A stretch of 64,000 bases of DNA from Bacteroidales bacterium. Its GTDB lineage: Bacteria > Bacteroidota > Bacteroidia > Bacteroidales > UBA932. Made by a program: the position numbers and the translations under genes. Of this stretch, positions 45,149 to 54,966 are shown piece by piece (position 1 is the first letter of the stretch; each line of letters begins with the position of its first letter). Under the pieces are notes generated by a model. The model had not been told where the DNA came from. It was given only the letters and a program-made list of their open reading frames with translations, and searched no databases. Location: assembly GCA_017938925.1 (NCBI GenBank), contig JAGBAO010000009.1, positions 1-64,000 of the forward strand, given 5' to 3'.

Positions 45149-45673
45149 TTACCGGAACATATCCTTCAGGGCTGCAAAAGGATTCATCTCGCCTTCTTCA
45201 TTGAAGTAGTCGTGACCCTCAGGGGCGCTGTAGTACTTCATCGCATCCGGATTGCAGCCACCAGTACCGTGCGTGCGCTGCATCGGCAAGGACAGACATA
45301 CGTAATCGTATATGATCTGGCTCATGTCCAGTTCCGCACTGTCCTCCGGTATGAAGACTATCTCCCTCTCTCCTTCCTGATGCTCCTGCTGACTCTCCTC
45401 ATCTCCGTACTTGACACTCATGGCGATGTGGGTTTCCACCGGCATGTCAAGTTCGTCCAGACACCTGTCGCACTCCACCGTAACCTCTCCTGAAATCTCG
45501 CAATCCACTCCGAGATAACGTCCTGACTTCTCCACTCTGACCTCTATATCCAAGTCAGCATCAAGGATTTCCGCATTTTCAAAGCTATCGAAGAACTCCT
45601 TTGCGGCATGCCAGGAAAATCTGCTTTCCCCGGATGCCAATCCATTTAAAGGTATTATAAAATTATCGTTCAT
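45149..45673 (-). CDS. yceD: YceD/DUF177 protein, 23S rRNA accumulation factor
   Basis: 174 residues from ATG 45673 (an upstream TTG-started extension was rejected because it covers the promoter). Contains the DUF177 core VTVECDRCLDELDMPVE with its two cysteines. Required for 23S rRNA accumulation in plants and E. coli homologues. Location before rpmF supports the call. Confidence 0.9.
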   Translation of the reverse strand: MNDNFIIPLNGLASGESRFSWHAAKEFFDSFENAEILDADLDIEVRVEKSGRYLGVDCEISGEVTVECDRCLDELDMPVETHIAMSVKYGDEESQQEHQEGEREIVFIPEDSAELDMSQIIYDYVCLSLPMQRTHGTGGCNPDAMKYYSAPEGHDYFNEEGEMNPFAALKDMFR

Positions 45674-45700
45674 TACGACCCGTAAATAGATTTGAGCCCG

Positions 45701-45731
45701 CAAAGGTAAGAAAAACTTTTATTATTAGCAA
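45701..45731 (-). promoter_or_regulatory. Promoter of YceD-rpmF-tRNA-Arg
   Basis: Minus-strand TACCTTTG (45708-45701) and TTG (45731-45729) with a 20-bp spacer; it overlaps the end of typA. Leader about 24 nt. Confidence 0.6.
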
Positions 45732-47530
45732 TTTATATCTGAACTTTTTCTTTTGCGCTCTATCTCGTTCAGGATAATCTTTCTCAGCCTCATGGACTTC
45801 GGTGTCACCTCCACAAGCTCGTCCTCCTGGATGTACTCCAGCGCTTCTTCAAGGGAGAATACCACCGGCGGCGGAAGCATGACCTTGTCGTCGCTTCCGG
45901 AAGCACGCATGTTGGTGAGCTTCTTGGTCTTGCAGATATTGATGTTCAGATCCCTCTCACGCGTGTGCTCTCCCACTACCTGACCTTCATAGATCTCTAC
46001 TCCCGGCTCGATGAAGAACCGGCCGCGGTCCTGAAGCTTGTCCATTGAATACGCCACCGACAGACCGGTTTCAAGAGACACCAGCGAACCGTTTGTACGG
46101 CGCTCGATGTCGCCCTTGTAAGGTTCATAGCCCTTAAGACGGTGTGCCACTACAGCCTCGCCCTGGGTTGCGGTGAGCAGGTTGCTCCTGAGTCCCATGA
46201 GTCCGCGTGACGGGATATCGAATTCGAGATGGGTCCTGTCTCCCCTTCCCTCCATCTGGATGAGGGCACCCTTGCGGCGGGTCACCATCTCGATGGCTCT
46301 TCCCACGAACTCCTCAGGAAGGTCTATGGTGAGATTCTCTATAGGTTCGCAGCGCTGTCCTCCGATCACCTTGTCCAGCACCTTAGGCTGTCCCACCTGG
46401 AGCTCGAAGCCCTCGCGACGCATGGTCTCGATGAGGACAGAAAGATGGAGCACGCCTCGGCCATAGACTATGAAGGAGTCCGCATTCGGACCCGGCTTGA
46501 CGCGAAGAGCAAGGTTCTTCTCAAGTTCCTTCTCAAGACGCTCCTTGAGGTGACGCGAGGTCACGAACTTGCCTTCCTTGCCGAAGAAAGGAGAGTTGTT
46601 GATGCAGAAGAGCATGCTCATTGTTGGTTCGTCCACCTCTATAGGAGGAAGAGCCTCAGGATTCTCGAAATCAGCTATCGTATCTCCGATCTCAAAGCCC
46701 TCAAGACCCACCACAGCACAGATGTCTCCGCACTGCACCTGGTCCACCTTGGACTTTCCGAGTCCGTCAAAGACCATGAGTTCCTTGATCTTCTGCTTCT
46801 GCTGTATGTCATACCTCTTGCAGAGGGTTATGTTCATTCCTGCCTGGAGGGTTCCTCGCGTTACTCTTCCCACTGCGATACGTCCCACATACGGAGAATA
46901 TTCAAGCGACGAAATCAGCATCTGAGGGGTTCCGTCCACCATTTCCGGAGACGGGATGACCTCAAGGATGGTATCCAGCAGAGCGGTGATGTCATTGGCC
47001 GGCTGCTTCCAGTCGTGAGACATCCATCCCTGCTTTGCACTACCGTAAACCGTGCGGAAATCAAGCTGATCCTCAGTAGCTCCGAGGGCGAACATAAGGT
47101 CGAACACCTCTTCCTGCACCTCATCCGGGCGACAGTTGAGCTTATCAACCTTGTTTATCACAAGCACCGGCTTCTTGCCCATCTCGATGGCCTTCTGGAG
47201 AACGAACCTTGTCTGAGGCATACAGCCCTCGAAGGCATCCACGAGAAGGATCACTCCGTCCGCCATGTTCAGCACTCGCTCCACCTCACCTCCGAAGTCG
47301 CTATGGCCAGGCGTGTCGATGACATTTATCTTTACACCTTTATATATTACGGACACATTCTTGGCAAGAATGGTGATACCCCTTTCCCTTTCAAGGTCGT
47401 TGTTGTCCAGGATCAGCTCTCCCAGCTTCTCCTGCTCGCGCTGCTGACGCGCCTGATATATCATCCTGTCCACAAGCGTCGTCTTGCCGTGGTCCACATG
47501 AGCGATGATAGCAATGTTCCTTATATCCAT
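45725..47530 (-). CDS. typA: Ribosome-associated GTPase TypA/BipA
   Basis: 601 residues. G1 [10 protein letters not shown] (about 10-19), switch [28 protein letters not shown]-like domains III and V, and the BipA-specific C-terminal domain. Acts on the ribosome, mainly in large-subunit assembly and stress. Divergent from guaA. Confidence 0.97.
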   Translation of the reverse strand: MDIRNIAIIAHVDHGKTTLVDRMIYQARQQREQEKLGELILDNNDLERERGITILAKNVSVIYKGVKINVIDTPGHSDFGGEVERVLNMADGVILLVDAFEGCMPQTRFVLQKAIEMGKKPVLVINKVDKLNCRPDEVQEEVFDLMFALGATEDQLDFRTVYGSAKQGWMSHDWKQPANDITALLDTILEVIPSPEMVDGTPQMLISSLEYSPYVGRIAVGRVTRGTLQAGMNITLCKRYDIQQKQKIKELMVFDGLGKSKVDQVQCGDICAVVGLEGFEIGDTIADFENPEALPPIEVDEPTMSMLFCINNSPFFGKEGKFVTSRHLKERLEKELEKNLALRVKPGPNADSFIVYGRGVLHLSVLIETMRREGFELQVGQPKVLDKVIGGQRCEPIENLTIDLPEEFVGRAIEMVTRRKGALIQMEGRGDRTHLEFDIPSRGLMGLRSNLLTATQGEAVVAHRLKGYEPYKGDIERRTNGSLVSLETGLSVAYSMDKLQDRGRFFIEPGVEIYEGQVVGEHTRERDLNINICKTKKLTNMRASGSDDKVMLPPPVVFSLEEALEYIQEDELVEVTPKSMRLRKIILNEIERKRKSSDINC

Positions 47531-47600
47531 AATCCGCTAATATTTAGCTCATTAAGAGCGCAATAACACTCGACCGGTTTTTCCGGCCGAAAAAGATTTG

Positions 47601-47608
47601 CAAAAGTA
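47601..47608 (-). promoter_or_regulatory. -7 box of typA
   Basis: Minus-strand TACTTTTG, 71 bp before ATG 47530. Confidence 0.5.
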
Positions 47609-47641
47609 GATATTTTTATAAAATATTTTCCAATCTTTTTC

Positions 47642-47649
47642 TATTTTTG
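47642..47649 (+). promoter_or_regulatory. -7 box possibly serving guaA
   Basis: TATTTTTG, 165 bp before ATG 47814. The intervening leader contains the hairpin element below. Confidence 0.4.
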
Positions 47650-47659
47650 CGCCCGAAAA

Positions 47660-47735
47660 AATTCATTTCATTTCGGAGCGAAGCGACAAAGTCCCTTCCC
47701 CGAGGGAAGGGATTTAGGGAAGGGGCAACGATGAC
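47660..47735. repeat. Structured intergenic element in the guaA leader
   Basis: GGAGCGAAGCGAC followed by a perfect 8-bp hairpin CCCTTCCC-CGA-GGGAAGGG (47693-47711) and a second AGGGAAGGGG. Looks like a small dispersed intergenic element rather than a gene. No open frame and no recognised riboswitch fold. Confidence 0.45.
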
Positions 47736-47813
47736 ATAGTTTCATATTCATGCACATCGTGGAAAGAAGGGATGAGTTATTTTATGTTGAGCCAAATTAT
47801 AATATTAGAAAAT

Positions 47814-49121
47814 ATGAAACAGGACATGATTGTAATTCTGGATCTCGGAAGTCACGAGAACACAGTGGTTGCCAGAGCCATCCGTGCGCTGGGAGTTTAC
47901 AGCGAAATCTATCCGCATGACATTACGGCTGCGGAACTGAAGGCACTTCCTAATGTAAAGGGAATAATCATCAACGGAGGTCCCAACAATGTGATTGACG
48001 GAGTTGCAATCGACGTTCTTCCGGAAATCTACGAGGCCGGATATCCTGTGATGGCGGCAGGTCATGACAAGGCACTATGCGAAGTGAAGCTTCCTCAGTT
48101 TGCAAATGACGAAGAGGCCATCAAGGAGGCTGTGAAGCCTTTCGTATTCGACACATGCAAGGCGGAGGCGAACTGGAACATGAAGAACTTCGTGGCTGAC
48201 CAGGTGGAGCTCGTGCGCAGGCAGGTGGGAGACCGCAAGGTGCTTCTCGCACTCTCAGGCGGCGTGGACAGCTCGGTGGTTGCAGCGCTCCTGCTCAAGG
48301 CCATCGGAGACAACCTCGTGTGCGTGCATGTGAACCACGGACTCATGAGAAAGGGCGAGAGCGAGAATGTTGTGGAGGTGTTCCGCAACCAGCTCTGCGC
48401 AAACCTTATATATGTAGATGCAACAGACCGTTTCCTCGGCCTTCTCGAAGGAGTTGCAGATCCTGAGCAGAAGAGAAAGATCATCGGTGGAGAGTTCATC
48501 CGCGTGTTCGAGGAGGAGGCGCGCAAGCTCGACGGAATCGACTTCCTCGGCCAGGGAACAATCTACCCTGACATCGTGGAGAGCGGCACCAAGACAGCCA
48601 AGATGGTGAAGTCTCACCACAATGTGGGCGGTCTTCCAGAGGATCTCAAGTTCGAGCTCGTCGAGCCGCTCAAGCAGCTCTTCAAGGACGAGGTCCGTGC
48701 ATGCGGAGTGGAACTCGGACTTCCATATGAAATGGTGTACCGCCAGCCGTTCCCGGGACCGGGTCTCGGAGTACGCTGCCTCGGAGCCATCACCCGCGAC
48801 CGTCTTGAGGCGCTTCGTGAGGCTGACGCTATCCTCCGCGAGGAGTTCGCAAAGGCAGGTCTTGACAAGAAGGTATGGCAGTACTTCACAGTGGTTCCGG
48901 ACTTCAAGTCTGTGGGAGTGCGCAACAACGCCCGTTCATACGACTGGCCGGTGATCATCCGTGCCGTGAACACCATCGACGCGATGACAGCCAGCATCGA
49001 GCAGATCGACTGGCCTATTCTGATGAAGATCACAGACAGGATCCTTGCAGAGGTTCCAGGCGTGAACCGCGTCTGCTACGACCTCTCACCGAAGCCGTCT
49101 GCTACCATCGAGTGGGAATAG
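47814..49121 (+). CDS. guaA: GMP synthase with truncated, catalytically dead glutaminase domain
   Basis: 435 residues from ATG 47814; usual GuaA is about 510-525. The ATP-pyrophosphatase domain is intact: P-loop LSGGVDSS (147-154), HVNHGLMRKGE, GQGTIYPD, and the C-terminal dimerisation domain PFPGPGLGVR through SATIEWE. The N-terminal class I glutaminase is reduced to ~120 residues: it begins normally (VILDLGSHENTVVARAIRALG, GIIINGGPNN) but the nucleophile elbow GxCxG is replaced by MAAGHDKAL (80-88), and the region with catalytic His and Glu is missing, rejoining at PFVFDTCKAEANWNMKNF. It would need free ammonia or a separate glutaminase. Longer starts upstream are unlikely. Confidence 0.92.
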   Translation: MKQDMIVILDLGSHENTVVARAIRALGVYSEIYPHDITAAELKALPNVKGIIINGGPNNVIDGVAIDVLPEIYEAGYPVMAAGHDKALCEVKLPQFANDEEAIKEAVKPFVFDTCKAEANWNMKNFVADQVELVRRQVGDRKVLLALSGGVDSSVVAALLLKAIGDNLVCVHVNHGLMRKGESENVVEVFRNQLCANLIYVDATDRFLGLLEGVADPEQKRKIIGGEFIRVFEEEARKLDGIDFLGQGTIYPDIVESGTKTAKMVKSHHNVGGLPEDLKFELVEPLKQLFKDEVRACGVELGLPYEMVYRQPFPGPGLGVRCLGAITRDRLEALREADAILREEFAKAGLDKKVWQYFTVVPDFKSVGVRNNARSYDWPVIIRAVNTIDAMTASIEQIDWPILMKITDRILAEVPGVNRVCYDLSPKPSATIEWE

Positions 49122-49180
49122 GGTGGTAACCCCGGTTCATATCCTCAAAAAGAGGCAATATCGAGGATTTGACAGATGAC

Positions 49181-49221
49181 AAACAATAAACCGGCCGCAA
49201 ATCACGGCTGGTTTATTGTTT
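49181..49221. terminator. Bidirectional terminator between guaA and the hexomutase gene
   Basis: 17-19 bp stem AAACAATAAACCGGCCG / CGGCTGGTTTATTGTTT with a 7-nt loop. The right arm reaches into the stop codon of the convergent gene. Confidence 0.9.
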
Positions 49222-50569
49222 ATTTATACTGTTCTATGATCTCGCGGACCTTGGCGACCTTCTCGTCGAGGAGCTGCTTTGAGGTGGCCTCGCAGAGGAA
49301 GCGCAGATAAGGTTCGGTGTTGGAAGGACGGATGTTGAACCACCAGTCAGGGAATTCCACACGGTAGCCGTCGAAGTCCATATAGGCAGTCGCCTTTTCC
49401 TGAGCCATAAAATAGTCACGCACGGCGTCCATCGCCTCCTTCTTGCGGTCCAGCTTGAAGTTGATCTCTCCGGAGTTCTGATATTTCTCGATGCGGCAGA
49501 TGAGCTGGCTGAGAGAAATGCCCCGGGCCTTCATCTTCGCCACCACGTTCAGGATGAGGATGGCTGCGAGGAGTCCGCTGTCGGAGTAGAAGAAGTCACG
49601 GAAGTAATAGTGGCCGGCGAGTTCGCCTCCGAAGACTCCGTCAAGCTCGCGGAGCTTCAGGGCCGCATAAGCACGTCCCACACGCCAGGTGTTCATCACT
49701 CCACCCATAGGAGCGAGGTACTCTCCCACTGCCTTCGAACTTCTGATGTCCTGATGGATATATCCCTTCTCTCCCCTCTCCTCAAGGAAATAATGTCCGA
49801 GCACGGCGATCATCAGGTCGGGCGAAATGAATCGGCTGTTCTCGTCCACGAACATGACGCGGTCCGCATCACCATCGAAGATCACACCTATATCGGCCTT
49901 TACCTGAGCCACGAGTTTCTTCAGATCTTCGACATTCTCCTGAACCAGAGGGTTAGGCTCATGGTTAGGGAAACGTCCGTCCATATCGTCGTAGATATAT
50001 GCAGGCTGGTCGCCGAAGATATCACGGACAAAGAGTGAGGCCATGCCGTTGGACACATCCATTGCGATCTTCAGTCCCGACCAGTCTTCCTTATATTTAA
50101 GAAGGAAATCCAGATAGTCCTTGCGGATCTGAGGCATCTGATGCACCTGACCCCTGACAGCAGCAGGAGTGCACTGGCGGCCCTCATCGATCCAGTCGCG
50201 GATCTGTCCCAGTCCTGTGTCCAGACCCACCGGAAGGGCATTCTCACGGGACACCTTCATTCCGTTGTACTGCGCAGGATTGTGCGATGCCGTGATCTGC
50301 ACAGAAGCCTTGAATCCGTAAAACGCCGTTCCGAAATACACCATCGGAGTGGTGCACAGGCCTGCGTCATATACGTCGGCACCGGCATCGGTGATTCCCT
50401 TCAGAAGATATTCATGAATCTCTGGGGAAGAGACCCTTGCATCCCTTCCGACCAGTACCTTGTCGGCAGAAAGAAGTTCAGGCAGGAAATAGCCCACCTT
50501 GTAGGCCACGTCCTTGTCGAAATCCACATTGTAGATTCCTCTGATGTCGTAAGCGTGAAATGCTCCCAT
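49220..50569 (-). CDS. Phosphomannomutase/phosphoglucomutase
   Basis: 449 residues. Alpha-D-phosphohexomutase family: catalytic-serine loop ITASHNPAQYNGMK, metal site FDGDADRVMF, sugar-binding GGELAGHYYF, phosphate-binding RPSNTEPYLR. The enzyme moves phosphate between C6 and C1 of mannose or glucose; ManB/AlgC-type is likely. Two bases after def. Confidence 0.93.
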   Translation of the reverse strand: MGAFHAYDIRGIYNVDFDKDVAYKVGYFLPELLSADKVLVGRDARVSSPEIHEYLLKGITDAGADVYDAGLCTTPMVYFGTAFYGFKASVQITASHNPAQYNGMKVSRENALPVGLDTGLGQIRDWIDEGRQCTPAAVRGQVHQMPQIRKDYLDFLLKYKEDWSGLKIAMDVSNGMASLFVRDIFGDQPAYIYDDMDGRFPNHEPNPLVQENVEDLKKLVAQVKADIGVIFDGDADRVMFVDENSRFISPDLMIAVLGHYFLEERGEKGYIHQDIRSSKAVGEYLAPMGGVMNTWRVGRAYAALKLRELDGVFGGELAGHYYFRDFFYSDSGLLAAILILNVVAKMKARGISLSQLICRIEKYQNSGEINFKLDRKKEAMDAVRDYFMAQEKATAYMDFDGYRVEFPDWWFNIRPSNTEPYLRFLCEATSKQLLDEKVAKVREIIEQYK

Positions 50570-50571
50570 AA

Positions 50572-51123
50572 CTATCTCTTTGATTTATATCGTGTCTGCA
50601 CCGAACCTTTGGAGATGGCCAGCAGCTTGCGGGCGATCATCTTGCGGCGGATCGGCGAAACGTTATCTACAAAAAGGTTGCCTTCCAGATGAGAAAGCTC
50701 GTGCTGGACCATACGGCAGGCGAAACGGTCGAACTCCTCGACCACCTTCTCGAAGTTCTCGTTATAGTACTCCACCTTTATCTTTGAAGGGCGTGTCACC
50801 TCTGCATATACGCCAGGTACGCTCAGACAACCTTCCGAATACTCGCAGGTCTCCTTGCTCTCCTCCAGCACGACAGGGTTGATCATCACACGGAAGAAAT
50901 CGTGAAGATAGTCGTATGTGTCGGACAGGTCTCGTCCGTCCACGATCACTATCCTCTTGTTCACACCCACCTGAGGTGCAGCCAGGCCACAGCCGTCAGC
51001 CACCTTGAGGGTGTCCTTCATGTCTTCTATGAGTTTCGTAATGCCTTCACGGTCATTCAGGTCGGCTTCCGCATTCTCGTTTCTGAGAACTTCCGAGCCG
51101 TATAAATAAATCGGTAGTATCAT
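50572..51123 (-). CDS. def: Peptide deformylase
   Basis: 183 residues. Motifs GCGLAAPQ (44-51), EGCLSVP (97-103) with the metal Cys, and HELSH (141-145). Removes the N-formyl group from nascent proteins. Middle gene of the ruvX-def-hexomutase operon. Confidence 0.96.
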   Translation of the reverse strand: MILPIYLYGSEVLRNENAEADLNDREGITKLIEDMKDTLKVADGCGLAAPQVGVNKRIVIVDGRDLSDTYDYLHDFFRVMINPVVLEESKETCEYSEGCLSVPGVYAEVTRPSKIKVEYYNENFEKVVEEFDRFACRMVQHELSHLEGNLFVDNVSPIRRKMIARKLLAISKGSVQTRYKSKR

Positions 51124-51131
51124 ATATATGC

Positions 51132-51545
51132 TTATTTCTTTTTATCAAGGTAACTCTGCAGGATGATGGCTGCGCTGATCTTGTCCACAGACTCCTTCTT
51201 CATGCGGTCCTGCTTCTTCATGCCTCCGTCAATCATCGCCCTGTGCGCAAGAACCGACGTAAACCTCTCGTCTTCGAGGGTCACAGGGATTTCAGGGAAG
51301 GCTTTGGCAAGGTGTTTCAGAAAGACATCCACATCCTTGGCCGCCTCGGAAGGCCTGCCGTCCGTGTTCATCGGATAGCCCACCACAAAGCGGACCACAG
51401 TCTCATTTTCAGCGTATTTTTTGAGATATTCTATTATCTTTGCAGAATGTATCGTATCTAATGCAGACGCAAAGATTCCGAGCGGATCGCTGACCGCGAC
51501 GCCCACACGTTTTCTGCCGTAATCTATGCCTATAATCCTGTCCAT
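51132..51545 (-). CDS. ruvX: Putative pre-16S rRNA nuclease/Holliday resolvase YqgF
   Basis: 137 residues from ATG 51545. RNase H-like fold starting RIIGIDYGRKRVGVAVSD with the metal Asp, then VVGYPMNTDG and DERFTSVLA. A TTG codon one position upstream is not needed. Divergent from the M23 gene by 25 bp. Confidence 0.95.
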   Translation of the reverse strand: MDRIIGIDYGRKRVGVAVSDPLGIFASALDTIHSAKIIEYLKKYAENETVVRFVVGYPMNTDGRPSEAAKDVDVFLKHLAKAFPEIPVTLEDERFTSVLAHRAMIDGGMKKQDRMKKESVDKISAAIILQSYLDKKK

Positions 51546-51570
51546 CAAGATACAAAGTTACTATTTTTTT

Positions 51571-52422
51571 ATGGCACAGCAAAACAAGGTAAAGAAAACC
51601 AGAAATTTCCGTCTGACTCTGGTTGACGACAAGACACACAAGCATCTGTGGAGCGCACATTTCACCAAGGTGGGTTTCATAGTCGCGATAATCAGTGCCC
51701 TGGTAATGCTCAGCGCAGCAGTATTCTGCGTGGTTGCATATACACCGGTGCGCACTTTCATTCCCGGATATCCTGACGCCCATTCCAAGAGAGCTGCCAT
51801 TCAGAACGCCATCAGAATAGACTCCCTGGAGAACGTGATCTACAGATGGGAACTCTACTCCGAGAATCTCAGAAGGGTCGTCGAGGGACAGGAGCCTCTG
51901 AAGATCGACAGCCTCATCAACGCCGCACAGGCAAGCAGGACTGCAACAGCCGACGCGGCAGACCTTCTCAGCAAGGACTCTCTCCTGAGGGAGGTCGTCC
52001 GCGAGGAAGAAGAGTTCGGAATATCCGCCAGGAACAAGAGGGACCTCCCTATCGAGGGCCTGCATTTCTTCACCCCGCTCAAAGGCGTCGTTTCCCAGGG
52101 ATATGATGCGAACATCCACCCTTATATAGACATCACGGCTCCGGCAGGTTCCGTCGTAAAAGCCACTCTGGACGGCACCGTGATATTCTCCGGATGGAGC
52201 GAAGAAGCCGGCAACACAATCCAGATACAGCACGAGAGCGACATAGTATCGATATACAAGCACAATGAGAAGCTGCTCAAGAAGGTCGGGGAGAAGGTCA
52301 CTGCCGGTGCCCCTATAGCCCTGGTCGGCAACACCGGAGACATCAGCACCGGGACCCACCTCCACTTCGAGCTCTGGCATAAGGGCGAGACGGTGGACCC
52401 TACCCTCTACATTAAATTCTAG
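51571..52422 (+). CDS. Membrane-anchored M23 peptidase
   Basis: 283 residues. One helix (34-57), a coiled linker, then a LytM domain (165-283): zinc ligands H183 and D187 in IHPYID, H231 in YKHNEK, and H263/H265 in HLHFELW, so the active site looks complete. Acts on peptidoglycan in the periplasm, or as a regulator of amidases. Three bases before dxr, first gene of an envelope operon. Confidence 0.92.
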   Translation: MAQQNKVKKTRNFRLTLVDDKTHKHLWSAHFTKVGFIVAIISALVMLSAAVFCVVAYTPVRTFIPGYPDAHSKRAAIQNAIRIDSLENVIYRWELYSENLRRVVEGQEPLKIDSLINAAQASRTATADAADLLSKDSLLREVVREEEEFGISARNKRDLPIEGLHFFTPLKGVVSQGYDANIHPYIDITAPAGSVVKATLDGTVIFSGWSEEAGNTIQIQHESDIVSIYKHNEKLLKKVGEKVTAGAPIALVGNTGDISTGTHLHFELWHKGETVDPTLYIKF

Positions 52423-52425
52423 GAG

Positions 52426-53604
52426 ATGGAAAAGAGAAGAATCGCCATACTGGGATCCACCGGATCCATCGGACGACAGGCCCTGGACGTCATCAGCCAG
52501 CACAGGGACCTCTTCGAAGTGGAACTGCTCACAGCCAACAACAGTTCCGACCTGCTCATCAGCCAGGCAATCGAATTCGACGCCAATGCCGTGGTCATCT
52601 GCAATGAAGACAAGTATGAGGAAGTTTCCGAGGCATTGAAGCCCCATTATATAAAGGTGTTCGCCGGCATGCAGTCGGTCTGCGACCTGGTCACAGGAGA
52701 CAACATAGACATAGTCCTGACATCCATGGTGGGATTCAGCGGTCTTGCTTCGACCGTTGCAGCAGTCAAGGCTGGAAAGACCATAGCACTGGCCAACAAG
52801 GAGACCCTTGTGGCGGCGGGAGCCATAGTCATGGACCTGGCCGCAAAGCATGGAGCACGCATCCTTCCTGTCGACTCCGAGCACTCTGCCATCTTCCAGT
52901 GTCTGATGGGCTCGGCAGGGGCAGACATCGAGAAGATACACCTCACAGCCTCCGGTGGTCCTTTCCGCACATGGAGCCGTGAAGACATAGCCAGTGCGAC
53001 AAGGGCCCAGGCCCTCAACCATCCTAACTGGAGCATGGGCAGCAAGATCACCATCGACTCGGCCACGATGATGAACAAGGGCCTGGAAATCATCGAAGCC
53101 CGCTGGCTGTTCGGCACACCGGGCGAAAAGATCCAGGTCGTCATCCATCCCGAATCCATAATCCATTCGATGGTGGAATATGCTGACGGTTCCGTAATCG
53201 CCCAGATGGGACACCCCGACATGAGGGAGGCCATCCAGTTCGCCTTCAGTTTCCCTCAAAGACTCACTCTCGACAACAGGAAGCTGAATTTTGCGGAACT
53301 TGGCAGCATGTCGTTCTTCGCTCCCGACCAGGAGAAGTTCCCTGCCTTGAAGCTTGCATACGAGGCCTTGGACAAGGGCGGAAACATGCCGTGCATCATG
53401 AATGCGGCCAACGAGGCAGCAGTTGCAGCCTTCCTTCAGGAAAGGATCGGATTCTACGACATCACGGATATTGTCCAGGACTGCATGGCTGGTGCAGATT
53501 TTGCAGCGTCGCCCGACCTTGATGCAATATTCCGGACCAATGAGGAGACCCTTGCGAAGGCCGAGGAAAAGATCACCCGTCTGGCCGGAAAGAAATCATT
53601 TTAA
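52426..53604 (+). CDS. dxr: 1-deoxy-D-xylulose 5-phosphate reductoisomerase
   Basis: 392 residues. NADPH motif GSTGSIG (10-16), LANKETLV, metal and substrate sites DSEHSA, TASGGPF and NWSMGSKITIDSATM. Second step of the MEP isoprenoid pathway, here grouped with envelope genes as in many bacteria. Confidence 0.97.
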   Translation: MEKRRIAILGSTGSIGRQALDVISQHRDLFEVELLTANNSSDLLISQAIEFDANAVVICNEDKYEEVSEALKPHYIKVFAGMQSVCDLVTGDNIDIVLTSMVGFSGLASTVAAVKAGKTIALANKETLVAAGAIVMDLAAKHGARILPVDSEHSAIFQCLMGSAGADIEKIHLTASGGPFRTWSREDIASATRAQALNHPNWSMGSKITIDSATMMNKGLEIIEARWLFGTPGEKIQVVIHPESIIHSMVEYADGSVIAQMGHPDMREAIQFAFSFPQRLTLDNRKLNFAELGSMSFFAPDQEKFPALKLAYEALDKGGNMPCIMNAANEAAVAAFLQERIGFYDITDIVQDCMAGADFAASPDLDAIFRTNEETLAKAEEKITRLAGKKSF

Positions 53605-53613
53605 ACGACACAG

Positions 53614-54948
53614 ATGATAGCTCTTATAAAGACACTTCAGGTCATTCTTGCACTTGGAATACTTATTCTCGTGCATGAATTCGGCCATTTCTTCTTTGCC
53701 AAACTGTTCAGAATCAGGGTGGACAAGTTCTTCCTGTTCTTTGACGCAGGCGGATTCAAGCTGCTCAGCACAAAGACGGGATGGTTTGCCAGACTGTTCC
53801 CCAAAGCGACACAGTGGGAAACCGAATATGGAATCGGATGGCTCCCCCTGGGAGGCTACTGCAAGATCGCAGGCATGATAGACGAATCCATGGACACGGA
53901 GCATCTGAAGACAGAGCCGCAGCCTTGGGAGTTCAGGACAAAGCCGGCATGGCAGAGGCTGCTGGTGATGGCAGGAGGAGTCCTGTTCAACTTCATCTTC
54001 GCCGTAATGACATATTCCACAATTCTGGGAATATGGGGAGAGGCATATATAAAGAATGACGGAAACGGCATATATGTGAACGAACTCGCATACGAGATGG
54101 GCTTCCGCAACGGTGACCGTATCCTCGCCTTCGACGACTACATCCCCGAAGACTTCAGCATGCTTCAGGCCGACCTGGTCAGGGAGAACACCCACAGGGT
54201 CACAGTCCTCAGACAGGGAGACACACTTAATATATATATAGACCAGAACATGATCGGAGAGGTGCTCCAGAACCCCGGCATGTTCTCTCTTGCCCATCCT
54301 TTCATAGTAAGTTCTGTTGCAGAGAACTCACTCAACAAGGAAGCTGACCTGCAGAGCGGAGACCGGATCATCGCAATAGACAGCATGCGGACGGAATTCG
54401 TGCAGGACGCCTGGAAGATTCTTGGAGAGAAGAAGGGAGGGCAGGTGCTGGCGACAATAACAAGACAGGCTGACACACTCACAAGGACAATGCAGGTGGA
54501 TACCTCCGGAATGCTGGGAGTCTATCTCCAGTCTCCCGAGGTACAGACAAGGGAATACACCTTCCTTTCGGCAATCCCTGCCGGCTTCACAAAGACCTTC
54601 TCCACCATCGGAGGATACCTCAAGGACCTCAAGCTCGTCTTCACACCGAAGACCGAAGCATACAAGTCAGTCGGAAGCTTCATAGCCATCGGGCAGATCT
54701 TCCCGTCCGCATGGGACTGGCACGCCTTCCTGAGCATCATCGCCCTGCTGTCCATAATGCTGGCGGTGATGAACCTTCTGCCCATCCCGGCCCTTGACGG
54801 AGGTCACATAGTCTTTACCCTCTACGAGATGATCACAGGCAGGAAGCCTGATGACAGATTCCTGATGGTGACCCAGATGATAGGAATGATACTGATTCTC
54901 GGACTTATGTTCCTGGCAATCGGAAACGACATATTGAGATTCTTCTGA
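53614..54948 (+). CDS. rseP: Site-2 (RIP) zinc metalloprotease RseP
   Basis: 444 residues. Zinc motif HEFGH (21-25) in the first membrane helix, two PDZ-like domains between helices, and the third metal ligand in NLLPIPALDGGH near the C-terminus. Cleaves membrane proteins such as anti-sigma factors and leader remnants. Nine bases after dxr. Confidence 0.96.
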   Translation: MIALIKTLQVILALGILILVHEFGHFFFAKLFRIRVDKFFLFFDAGGFKLLSTKTGWFARLFPKATQWETEYGIGWLPLGGYCKIAGMIDESMDTEHLKTEPQPWEFRTKPAWQRLLVMAGGVLFNFIFAVMTYSTILGIWGEAYIKNDGNGIYVNELAYEMGFRNGDRILAFDDYIPEDFSMLQADLVRENTHRVTVLRQGDTLNIYIDQNMIGEVLQNPGMFSLAHPFIVSSVAENSLNKEADLQSGDRIIAIDSMRTEFVQDAWKILGEKKGGQVLATITRQADTLTRTMQVDTSGMLGVYLQSPEVQTREYTFLSAIPAGFTKTFSTIGGYLKDLKLVFTPKTEAYKSVGSFIAIGQIFPSAWDWHAFLSIIALLSIMLAVMNLLPIPALDGGHIVFTLYEMITGRKPDDRFLMVTQMIGMILILGLMFLAIGNDILRFF

Positions 54949-54966
54949 TAACAAACACACATCCAT

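Noticed and set aside
46229-47566. 445-codon open frame on the plus strand
   Set aside because: Antisense to typA, whose motifs are unambiguous.
51435-51442. TATCTTTG box on the plus strand inside ruvX
   Set aside because: Matches the -7 consensus and could drive the M23-dxr operon, but no -33 box and 129 bp from the start; too weak to annotate.
51409-53259. 616-codon open frame on the minus strand
   Set aside because: It is the antisense shadow of the M23 and dxr genes, has no recognisable domain and is Cys/His/Gly-rich in the way of shadow frames.
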